From: Bacteroidetes bacterium OLB10 | Lineage (GTDB): Bacteria; Bacteroidota; Bacteroidia; AKYH767-A; OLB10 | Reading direction: 5' to 3' | Length of the DNA stretch: 64,000 nucleotides | Assembly (NCBI GenBank): GCA_001567275.1 | Contig: LNBX01000025.1 | Span: 1-64,000, forward strand | Part shown: positions 17,833 through 25,434 of the stretch, one piece after another | How positions within the stretch are numbered: the first letter of the stretch is position 1 | Layout: the number at the start of each line of letters is the position of its first letter | Translations under genes and position numbers: made by a program | The notes under the pieces: model-generated | The model's input: the letters and a program-made list of their open reading frames with translations, nothing else | What the model was told of the DNA's origin: nothing | Databases searched by the model: none

Positions 17833-19551
17833 TTAAAATGTCAAGCCATAAATAAATTGTACAGATGTTTCACTGAAATTTTCTACTACAGAAGTATTAA
17901 TTGCTTTGTTCTTTAAATAATTTATCATCAGCTGAAAATTATGATGTGTACCTACTGGTACCATTGCACCCAGCGAACCTCTGAATGTGTTTCCATTGGG
18001 CTTTTTATCGAATTTATTGCTGAGGTATGATAGAACGGTATTCAAATGCACTTTTCGCTTCATCACAGGTATGCCTGCACCTATTGTTCCGCCAACAGAT
18101 TCCAAATCGCCCTGAGGAGTTTTTGACAGAATATAATTCAATGCTCCGTTGCCACTAAGGCCTTGCTTCAACCAGGAATGATTGTATCCTGCCGTTACCG
18201 AATAAGTATTCAAATCGGGAATGGAACCTATGCTGCTCTCAGGTGTACTCAGCGACTGGTATGCAAAAACAAAATTCAGATTCTTTACACTTGTCTCATT
18301 CATCCAGTTGAAAAAGGGCATCATCGTAACGCTGTTGCTTACCTGCTTGAAAGATTCATTGCCCTGCGATGTTGCAAGTGGATTATTGGTGATTCCGTAA
18401 TTGTTATAATTAAAGTTTATACCGAAATGCAGCGTTGGAACATAGCTGATATTGGCACTTCCTATAAATCTTTTTGCAGTGGATGTTTTCAACTTTTTAA
18501 GATTGTCTTTCTGAAATCCGATACTGGTGTTGATGTTGAGTTTTCCGCTGTCGAGTTTAAATTTATTGACAAACAAAATTTCTCTCAGGTCTGACTGAAA
18601 AAAATAAGCACCCATGGACTGATATCCCGGATCAATGCGTTTATACAACAACTCTGATGTCCATTTTTTCATTTGATAACTGAGTTTGGTTTCTCCGGCA
18701 AAATAATATCGGGTAGAAACCTTATCCGTTACCAAAGGACTCATGATGCTTTTAATCCATTTATTCTCCTTGTCTATATTGCCGGTGTCTTTGGAGTCAT
18801 CACTGTTTGCAGTATATGCACTGAACCCTAAATCAGTTTTCCACGCAAGTCTTTTCCCAAGCATTACCTGACCCGAAAGACCAACCGTTTTATTCTCTGC
18901 AGGCTGAACAGAGTCCTTCAAACTTTTACTCAGAGATTTTTCGCTGTCCCATCCTTTGAAATAAATCAAATCAATATAATTCTTTGAAGTACCATAGCCT
19001 ACCTTCATGGCATAGCCCAGCCGTTTATATACCGGCACCGGTCGTACCAATTGTGGATTGGCATACATGCTTGAATCCACAGAAGTAGATCTGCGCAATC
19101 GTCCATACATAAATCCGACTCTGAACTTGCCTGGCGTAAGGTCAAATCCTGCACCCAACATGGTGTGTCCGGCAAGAGTGTAAGGCGAATAAGTAATGTT
19201 GCGATAACCCAGATGCAGTTTCACCCATCGGTAATAAGGACTAATGCCAAACTGATTAAACGGCTGATAAAATTTATTTTCGAAGTTTGAGAATAAGAAT
19301 GAAAACGGAACCTGAATTCCAAACAGATTCAGTGTTGGGTTGCCATTAATGAGCCAACTGAATTCTTTTTTACGTGGATCTATTTCGCTGGCATGATAAT
19401 ATTCTAACTGAAGATTCAGATTGCCATGCAGTGAAACTTTATTGTTGAGTTTCAGATGTTCAATATCCTGTCCTGTTGCTGAATAGGGCTGAAAGAAAAA
19501 GGTTGTAACTGTCATTATCAGTCCAATGCTTTTTATCACTCTTGCCTTCAT
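17833..19551 (-). CDS. Putative outer-membrane beta-barrel protein
   Basis: This 572-residue protein starts at the ATG at 19551; a TTG six bases earlier is less likely. It has a signal peptide (to about residue 28, ending SATG). The mature chain alternates aromatic and polar residues in many amphipathic strands, for example VKLHLGYRNITYSPYTL and NISYVPTLHFGINFNYNNYG, and it ends with a terminal phenylalanine (VQFIYGLTF), the usual sign of a BAM-inserted barrel. Roughly 20 or more strands could fit. No plug or TonB box is seen. As first gene of the operon it may be the export channel or anchor for the large signal-peptide-bearing but T9SS-less proteins that follow 12 bp later. That role is an inference from context. 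Confidence 0.75.
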   Translation of the reverse strand: MKARVIKSIGLIMTVTTFFFQPYSATGQDIEHLKLNNKVSLHGNLNLQLEYYHASEIDPRKKEFSWLINGNPTLNLFGIQVPFSFLFSNFENKFYQPFNQFGISPYYRWVKLHLGYRNITYSPYTLAGHTMLGAGFDLTPGKFRVGFMYGRLRRSTSVDSSMYANPQLVRPVPVYKRLGYAMKVGYGTSKNYIDLIYFKGWDSEKSLSKSLKDSVQPAENKTVGLSGQVMLGKRLAWKTDLGFSAYTANSDDSKDTGNIDKENKWIKSIMSPLVTDKVSTRYYFAGETKLSYQMKKWTSELLYKRIDPGYQSMGAYFFQSDLREILFVNKFKLDSGKLNINTSIGFQKDNLKKLKTSTAKRFIGSANISYVPTLHFGINFNYNNYGITNNPLATSQGNESFKQVSNSVTMMPFFNWMNETSVKNLNFVFAYQSLSTPESSIGSIPDLNTYSVTAGYNHSWLKQGLSGNGALNYILSKTPQGDLESVGGTIGAGIPVMKRKVHLNTVLSYLSNKFDKKPNGNTFRGSLGAMVPVGTHHNFQLMINYLKNKAINTSVVENFSETSVQFIYGLTF

Positions 19552-19818
19552 AGTCAAAGTTTTAATTAACTTATAGTAGGTGTAATTTACTATTCAACCT
19601 TACAAGTTTAATCACCTTAAAAACTATATCAGCATAAATGTAGAGGATTTTTCAACAGTTATTGTCAATCTGATAAAAATCATAAATATGAGAGCGGCCT
19701 GAATACTATTGTAAAAAATAATTTCAACAAAATCTGTCTGAAAAATCTTTCCACATATACTGTTTAAGACTTTTCCGGAATAAAATCAAAACATCAGCGT
19801 TAATTAAAGCACTATTTA

Positions 19819-19826
19819 TAGTTTTG
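19819..19826 (+). promoter_or_regulatory. Bacteroidota-type -7 box for the PBP1A gene
   Basis: TAGTTTTG matches TAnnTTTG and lies 21 bp before the ATG at 19848. The box overlaps the alternative TTG start at 19824, which argues for the ATG. No -33 TTG was seen. Confidence 0.45.
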
Positions 19827-19847
19827 TCCGCTTCGGGAATAAATATT

Positions 19848-22076
19848 ATGACGAAAACCGCAAAAAAGAAAGGCTCCTACCGTAAATACATCAGCATCAT
19901 GTGGTTGTTGGCATTATTGCCTCCGGCAGCCATTATTATACTGGTGGCAGCTGTGAATGCTGAAAAGTTTGGTAAGCTGCCTACTTTTGAAGAACTTGAA
20001 AACCAAAAAAGTGCACTTGCTTCCGAAGTAATATCAAGCGATAATGTTATTCTCGGTAAATATTATGTGCAAAACCGTTCTAATATTCATTTCAAAGAAC
20101 TGGCAGATAATACCGTAAAGGCACTGGAAGCTACTGAAGACGTCCGCTTTTATCAACATAGCGGAGTAGATTTAAGAGGTCTGGCACGTGTGTTTTTCAA
20201 AACTGTAATACTTCAACAGCAATCATCAGGCGGTGGAAGTACTATCACCCAACAGTTGGCCAAGAATCTTTTCCCGCGTGAGAATGAAAGTGGTCTGAAA
20301 CTGGTTATCCGTAAAATCAAAGAATGGATTATTGCAGTGAGGTTGGAGCGCAATTACACTAAACCCGAAATTATGGCAATGTATCTGAACACGGTTGAAT
20401 TCGGACATAACAGTTTCGGTATTAAATCAGCGGCAAAAACATTTTTCAATAAAATTCCATCTCAGCTTCATACAGAAGAGTCGGCTATGCTCATAGGTAT
20501 GTTGCAGGCACCTTCACGGTATAGCCCTGTGCGCAATCCTGAAAATGCAAAAAACAGACGTAATACGGTGTTGAGCCAGATGTCGAAATATAATTTTATT
20601 ACCCAAAGTGCATACGACTCATTAAGCAAACTTCCTATTAAACTTAATTTCAAAGCAGAAGATCACAATGAAGGTTTGGCACCTTATTTCAGAGAAACTT
20701 TGCGCCTTGAACTCACAAAATGGTGTAGTGAACATAAAAAAGCAGATGGATCAACCTATAACCTTTACCGTGATGGTTTACGAATCTACACTACGATAGA
20801 TTCACGGATGCAGGAATATGCAGAAGAGGCCTTGAAAGAACATCTTACTGCTCTTCAAAAAACTTTTGATGAACACTGGAAAGGGCGCGTACCCTGGGCA
20901 CAGCATCCCGAAGTTATTGAAGAAGGAATCAAACGAAGTGCGCGCTATGCTTCTTTGAAAGCTGACGGACTCTCAGAAGCAGAAATAAAAGAAAACTTCA
21001 ACACAAAAATTCCGATGACAGTTTTCTCATGGCATGGTGACATTGATACTGTCATGAGTCCTCTCGATTCTCTTAAATACTACAAACGCTTTTTGCAATC
21101 AGGTGTGATGAGTATGGAACCTCAAACAGGTTTTGTACGTGCATGGGTTGGTGGAAATAATTATCGCTTCTTTAAATATGATCATGTAAAAGCAGGACGC
21201 AGACAGGTGGGTTCTACTTTTAAACCTTTCCTCTATACCCTTGCCATGCAGGAAGGATATTCGCCTTGTTTTAAGGTTCCCAATGTGAAGGTTTCCATTC
21301 CAATTCCCGGACAACCAGACTGGACACCTTCTAACAGCGATGGAAAGTACGGAGGAATGCTTACTCTGAAAGAAGCACTTGCAGAATCAGTAAACGTCAT
21401 CTCTGCTTATCTGATGAAAGAGTTTGGCCCGAGTGCAGTTATTCAGATTGCACGAAAAATGGGTATCACATCTCCCATTGACGAAGTTCCTTCAATTTGT
21501 TTGGGTACTCCTGATGTTTCACTGTTTGAGATGTGTGGTGCCTACTGCACATTTGCCAACAAAGGCGTTTGGACAGAACCTATTTACATTACAAGAATAG
21601 AAGACAAAAACGGTTTGGTATTACAGGAGTTTGTGCCTCGCAAAGTGGAAGCTATCAGTGAAGAAACAGCTTATCTGATGATTAAACTGATGCAGGGTGT
21701 TGTAGAAAAAGGTACAGGTGCACGTCTGAGATTCCGTTACGGATTGAATAATCCTATTGCAGGAAAAACAGGCACAACACAAAATCAGAGTGACGGATGG
21801 TTTATGGGAATCACTCCTAATCTGGTTACAGGTGTGTGGACAGGATGTGAAGACCGCTCTGTACATTTCAGAACTACATATCTCGGTCAGGGAGCAAATA
21901 CTGCTCTTCCACTCTGGGCTATTTACATGAAAAAACTTTATGCTGATAAAGACCTCAATATTTATCAGGGAGATTTTGAAAAACCTGAACATCCAGTCAG
22001 CATAGAAACGGACTGCAGCAAATACGAGCAAAACCAACAGCAAAAAAGCAACACCGGTTTCGGCAGCGATTTGTAA
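19848..22076 (+). CDS. Penicillin-binding protein 1A (bifunctional peptidoglycan synthase)
   Basis: This 742-residue class A PBP polymerises lipid II and cross-links the strands in the periplasm while anchored in the inner membrane. Order of parts: cytoplasmic basic N-terminus (KKKGSYRK), one membrane helix (about residues 17-38), the GT51 glycosyltransferase with the catalytic Glu in ATEDVRFYQHSGVD and the GGGSTITQQLAKNLFP motif, a linker, and the transpeptidase with Ser456-x-x-Lys459 (GSTFKPF), the SVN motif (ESVNVIS) and the Lys640-Thr-Gly motif (AGKTGTTQNQSDGWFMG). The start is the ATG at 19848. The Gln-rich C-terminus is disordered. It stands alone on the plus strand, 60 bp before pheT, which has its own promoter-like box. 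Confidence 0.95.
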   Translation: MTKTAKKKGSYRKYISIMWLLALLPPAAIIILVAAVNAEKFGKLPTFEELENQKSALASEVISSDNVILGKYYVQNRSNIHFKELADNTVKALEATEDVRFYQHSGVDLRGLARVFFKTVILQQQSSGGGSTITQQLAKNLFPRENESGLKLVIRKIKEWIIAVRLERNYTKPEIMAMYLNTVEFGHNSFGIKSAAKTFFNKIPSQLHTEESAMLIGMLQAPSRYSPVRNPENAKNRRNTVLSQMSKYNFITQSAYDSLSKLPIKLNFKAEDHNEGLAPYFRETLRLELTKWCSEHKKADGSTYNLYRDGLRIYTTIDSRMQEYAEEALKEHLTALQKTFDEHWKGRVPWAQHPEVIEEGIKRSARYASLKADGLSEAEIKENFNTKIPMTVFSWHGDIDTVMSPLDSLKYYKRFLQSGVMSMEPQTGFVRAWVGGNNYRFFKYDHVKAGRRQVGSTFKPFLYTLAMQEGYSPCFKVPNVKVSIPIPGQPDWTPSNSDGKYGGMLTLKEALAESVNVISAYLMKEFGPSAVIQIARKMGITSPIDEVPSICLGTPDVSLFEMCGAYCTFANKGVWTEPIYITRIEDKNGLVLQEFVPRKVEAISEETAYLMIKLMQGVVEKGTGARLRFRYGLNNPIAGKTGTTQNQSDGWFMGITPNLVTGVWTGCEDRSVHFRTTYLGQGANTALPLWAIYMKKLYADKDLNIYQGDFEKPEHPVSIETDCSKYEQNQQQKSNTGFGSDL

Positions 22077-22103
22077 CATCACTTTCTGCAAGGCCTAATT
22101 CCT

Positions 22104-22111
22104 TATTTTTG
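22104..22111 (+). promoter_or_regulatory. -7 box for pheT
   Basis: TATTTTTG matches TAnnTTTG and is followed by CA, 25 bp before the pheT ATG. The 12-mer ATTCCTTATTTT at 22098-22109 recurs before leuS at 25398-25409. Confidence 0.5.
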
Positions 22112-22136
22112 CATTTTCAAAAACGGAATTGCAGAG

Positions 22137-24590
22137 ATGAAAATTTCATATAACTGGCTTAAAAAATATATTGACCTTAATCTTACACCCGACCAGATGG
22201 AGCAATTGCTTACCGGTTGCGGACTGGAAGTAGAAGCTTATGAAGAGGTTGAATCAGTAAAAGGAGGTTTGCGCGGATTGGTAATAGGTGAAGTTCTCGA
22301 AAAAGAAAAACATCCTGATGCCGACAGGTTAAGTATTACAAAAGTAAATGTTGGCAAAAGTCATTCGCTGCAGATTGTATGCGGTGCAGCCAATGTAGCC
22401 AAAGGTCAGAAAGTGCTGGTGGCACTGGAAGGTGCCCGTCTTTATCCTTCATTTGGTGAACCTTTCGATATAAAAAATTCAAAAATCAGAGGACAGATTT
22501 CAGAAGGGATGATTTGTTCTGAAGACGAGGTAGGTCTTGGAGCATCGCATGACGGAATTATGGTGTTGGATGCTCATGCAGTTCCCGGAACACATGCAGC
22601 AGAATATTTCAAAGTGGAAGAAGATGTGATTTTTGAAATAGGACTCACCCCCAACCGTGTGGATGCAGCATCGCATATGGGTGTTGCCCGCGATCTCGCT
22701 GCAGTAATTAACACACGCGCTGCCTTCGAAAAAGATTTCTTTCACAAACCTGTTCAGGTTATTCAGCCAACCATTTCAGAGTTAAAAATCACCAATCGTA
22801 AAAACCCTGTAACTGTTACCATTGAAAATGCCGGGGATTGTCCACGATACAGTGGCATCAGCATTAACGGAGTGAAAATTCAGGAGTCGCCAACATGGTT
22901 GAAGAATGCATTGCTGAGTGTAGGAGTTAAACCGGTGAACAATGTTGTTGATGTCACCAACTATGTGATGTTTGAAACCGGACAGCCACTGCATGCTTTT
23001 GATGCACATAAAGTGAGAGGAAAAATTGTGGTAAAAAAACTGCACAAACAAACTCCTTTTGTAACCCTTGACGGAACCGAAAGAAAATTAAACGGAGAAG
23101 AACTGATGATATGTAATGAACATGAACCCATGTGCATTGCAGGTGTATTCGGAGGTATTCATTCGGGAGTGAGTAGTGACACTGCAGATATTTTTCTGGA
23201 AAGTGCTTACTTCAATCCAGCGCTGGTTCGTAAAGCTTCCAAACAACACATGCTCAAAACCGAATCTTCATTCCGTTTTGAAAGAGGTACCGATCCTGCC
23301 AATACTGTTTTTGCACTTAAACGTGCAGTAACACTGATTCTTGAAATTGCAGGAGGAAGTATAGTGTCTGATCTGATTGATGTATATCCCGATCCAATAG
23401 AACCCGCAAAAACTGAAATCAGCTATGATGCAGTAAGAAAACTATCCGGTCTGAACATTACCAATATAATGACAGATGAGATTCTGCAATATTGCGGAAT
23501 GACTTTACTGAATAAAAGTGATGACAAAGTTTTGATTTCTGTTCCGACATACAAAACAGATGTTACACGACAGGCAGATGTTGTTGAAGAAATTCTCCGC
23601 ACTTATGGTTATCATCATATTCCGGTGAATGAAAAATTCGGTATGGCCATTTCTAACCACAAAGCGGATATCAAACCTGCACTGCAAAAGAAAATATCGC
23701 ATTACCTCACTGCTCAGGGATTTTTTGAAATCATCAACAACTCGCTTTCATCTCTTGCACTTGCGCAGAAATACAATCCGGAGATTACTCCTGTAAAAAT
23801 TCTGAATCCTTTGAGCAATGAACTGGATATTCTGCGGACTGACCTGTTGTTCTCCATGCTTGGAACCATGCAGTATAACAACAACCGCAAACAACAAAAT
23901 TTAAAATTATTCGAATTCGGAAAAACATATTTTCATTCCGAAGGAAAAAATAATGAAACCAACAAACTTGCAATAGCAGTCACAGGTAATCTGCATGAGT
24001 CAGACTGGCATAAGCAGGACCGCGAATCAAATTTGTTTTATCTTAAGTCTATCGTTTTAGATACACTCATTCAGATTGCACCGGTGCCTTCCGATTTTCT
24101 GAAATGGGTAATGGCCGAGCATGCTGTTTTTTCTTCTTATGCATCTCTGCAGAACCGTCAGTCAAACATCGGTTATATGGGCATGCTGAAGAAAAATTTC
24201 CTTCGTCAGTTTGATATCAGTCATCCTGTTTTTTATGCTGAACTGGACATGGATTTATTAATAAAACGTGCAGCGCAGTACAAACACCGTATTAAACCTG
24301 CACCACGTTTTCCGGAGGTAAAACGCGATTTATCCATGTTGCTTGATGCGCAGGTTCAATATGCCGATATGAAAGAACTTGCATTGAAACAGGAAAAAAA
24401 GTTGTTGCGCGATGTTTCTATTTTTGATGTTTATCAGGGAGATAAAATTGAAGCAGGAAAAAAATCTTATGCACTCAGTTTCATACTTCGTGATGATGAA
24501 GCCACACTCACGGACAAACAGATTGACATCATCATGCAAAAGATAGAAACAGCTTTCGAAAAAAATCTTGGTGCAGTCATCAGAAAATAA
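22137..24590 (+). CDS. pheT: Phenylalanyl-tRNA synthetase beta subunit
   Basis: This 817-residue subunit pairs with PheS (not in the window) in an alpha2-beta2 enzyme that charges tRNA-Phe. Visible domains: N-terminal helix NWLKKYIDL, an EMAP-like tRNA-binding OB fold (about 40-150, with KHPDADRLSITKV and CGAANVAKGQKVLVA), the B3/B4 editing region (PVNNVVDVTNYVMFETGQPLHAFD), the B5 domain (about 400-475), the catalytic-like core with LRTDLLFSMLGTMQYN, and the C-terminal FDX-ACB anticodon-binding domain (about 720-817, RFPEVKRDLSMLLD and AGKKSYALSFILRD). Length is normal for the bacterial family. The downstream hydrolase starts 1 bp after its stop. Confidence 0.96.
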   Translation: MKISYNWLKKYIDLNLTPDQMEQLLTGCGLEVEAYEEVESVKGGLRGLVIGEVLEKEKHPDADRLSITKVNVGKSHSLQIVCGAANVAKGQKVLVALEGARLYPSFGEPFDIKNSKIRGQISEGMICSEDEVGLGASHDGIMVLDAHAVPGTHAAEYFKVEEDVIFEIGLTPNRVDAASHMGVARDLAAVINTRAAFEKDFFHKPVQVIQPTISELKITNRKNPVTVTIENAGDCPRYSGISINGVKIQESPTWLKNALLSVGVKPVNNVVDVTNYVMFETGQPLHAFDAHKVRGKIVVKKLHKQTPFVTLDGTERKLNGEELMICNEHEPMCIAGVFGGIHSGVSSDTADIFLESAYFNPALVRKASKQHMLKTESSFRFERGTDPANTVFALKRAVTLILEIAGGSIVSDLIDVYPDPIEPAKTEISYDAVRKLSGLNITNIMTDEILQYCGMTLLNKSDDKVLISVPTYKTDVTRQADVVEEILRTYGYHHIPVNEKFGMAISNHKADIKPALQKKISHYLTAQGFFEIINNSLSSLALAQKYNPEITPVKILNPLSNELDILRTDLLFSMLGTMQYNNNRKQQNLKLFEFGKTYFHSEGKNNETNKLAIAVTGNLHESDWHKQDRESNLFYLKSIVLDTLIQIAPVPSDFLKWVMAEHAVFSSYASLQNRQSNIGYMGMLKKNFLRQFDISHPVFYAELDMDLLIKRAAQYKHRIKPAPRFPEVKRDLSMLLDAQVQYADMKELALKQEKKLLRDVSIFDVYQGDKIEAGKKSYALSFILRDDEATLTDKQIDIIMQKIETAFEKNLGAVIRK

Positions 24591-24591
24591 A

Positions 24592-25374
24592 ATGGCTCTG
24601 TCGTTGCACTTTCGAAAATATGGTGACGGCACTCCGCTGTTGGTTCTGCATGGATTATTCGGCCTTGCCGATAACTGGCAGACTTTTGCAAAGCAAATGG
24701 CTGAATCGGGTTTTGCTGTTTATGCCTTAGACTTACGCAATCATGGCAGTTCACCGCACACTGACGAGTTCAATTATAGCTTGATGGCATCTGACATAAA
24801 GCATTTCATGCAGGAACAACAGTTGAAAAGTGCATCAGTATTAGGCCATTCAATGGGAGGAAAAACTGCGATGCAGTTTGCACTTTCTTATCCTGATATG
24901 ACGGATAAACTGATTGTAGTTGACATTGCTCCACGTTATTATCCGCCACACCATCAAACAATTTTCAAAGCGCTGAATGCTGTTGATTTGGATACGGTGA
25001 ATACACGCAGCGAAGCCGACAAAATTCTTGCAGGATATATTGATGATTTGGGAACCAGACAGTTTTTATTAAAAAATTTATTCTGGAAAGGTGATAAACT
25101 TCAGTGGCGTTTCAATCTCTATTCACTGAATAACCATATTGAATCTGTAGGCGAAGAAATAGACGCAGATTCTAATGCTGATATGCCAACACTCTTCATC
25201 AAAGGAGAAAAATCAAATTATATTCAGCAAAACGATTATCAGGATATTTTGCGGCTATTCCCTCATGCTACTTTTGCCACAGCACCCTCTGCCGGCCACT
25301 GGGTGCATGCCGATAATCCTCAGTGGATTTTTGAAACAGTAAAAAATTTTCTGCAAAATACCAATTCCGGCTGA
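24592..25374 (+). CDS. Alpha/beta hydrolase, YbfF-type esterase
   Basis: A 260-residue single-domain alpha/beta hydrolase with no signal peptide, so cytoplasmic. The oxyanion segment is LHGLFGLADNW, the nucleophile serine is in GHSMGGKTAM (G-x-S-x-G), and the catalytic histidine is in AGHWVHADNP; a likely acid is the aspartate in IVVDIAPRYYPP or the later acidic cluster. The LHGLFG and GHSMGG signatures are those of the YbfF acyl-CoA/short-chain esterase group. I choose the ATG at 24592, directly after the pheT stop, over a TTG at 24568 inside pheT. Tight spacing implies translation coupling with pheT, though a functional link is not obvious. The substrate is unknown. Confidence 0.85.
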   Translation: MALSLHFRKYGDGTPLLVLHGLFGLADNWQTFAKQMAESGFAVYALDLRNHGSSPHTDEFNYSLMASDIKHFMQEQQLKSASVLGHSMGGKTAMQFALSYPDMTDKLIVVDIAPRYYPPHHQTIFKALNAVDLDTVNTRSEADKILAGYIDDLGTRQFLLKNLFWKGDKLQWRFNLYSLNNHIESVGEEIDADSNADMPTLFIKGEKSNYIQQNDYQDILRLFPHATFATAPSAGHWVHADNPQWIFETVKNFLQNTNSG

Positions 25375-25403
25375 AGCACTTACAGCACTACAGAGTTATT
25401 CCT

Positions 25404-25411
25404 TATTTTCG
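25404..25411 (+). promoter_or_regulatory. -7-like box for leuS
   Basis: TATTTTCG, one base from TAnnTTTG, lies 23 bp before the leuS ATG. It is embedded in the same ATTCCTTATTTT 12-mer that precedes pheT. Confidence 0.4.
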
Positions 25412-25434
25412 CTCGTTGAAAGAGCATTTATACA

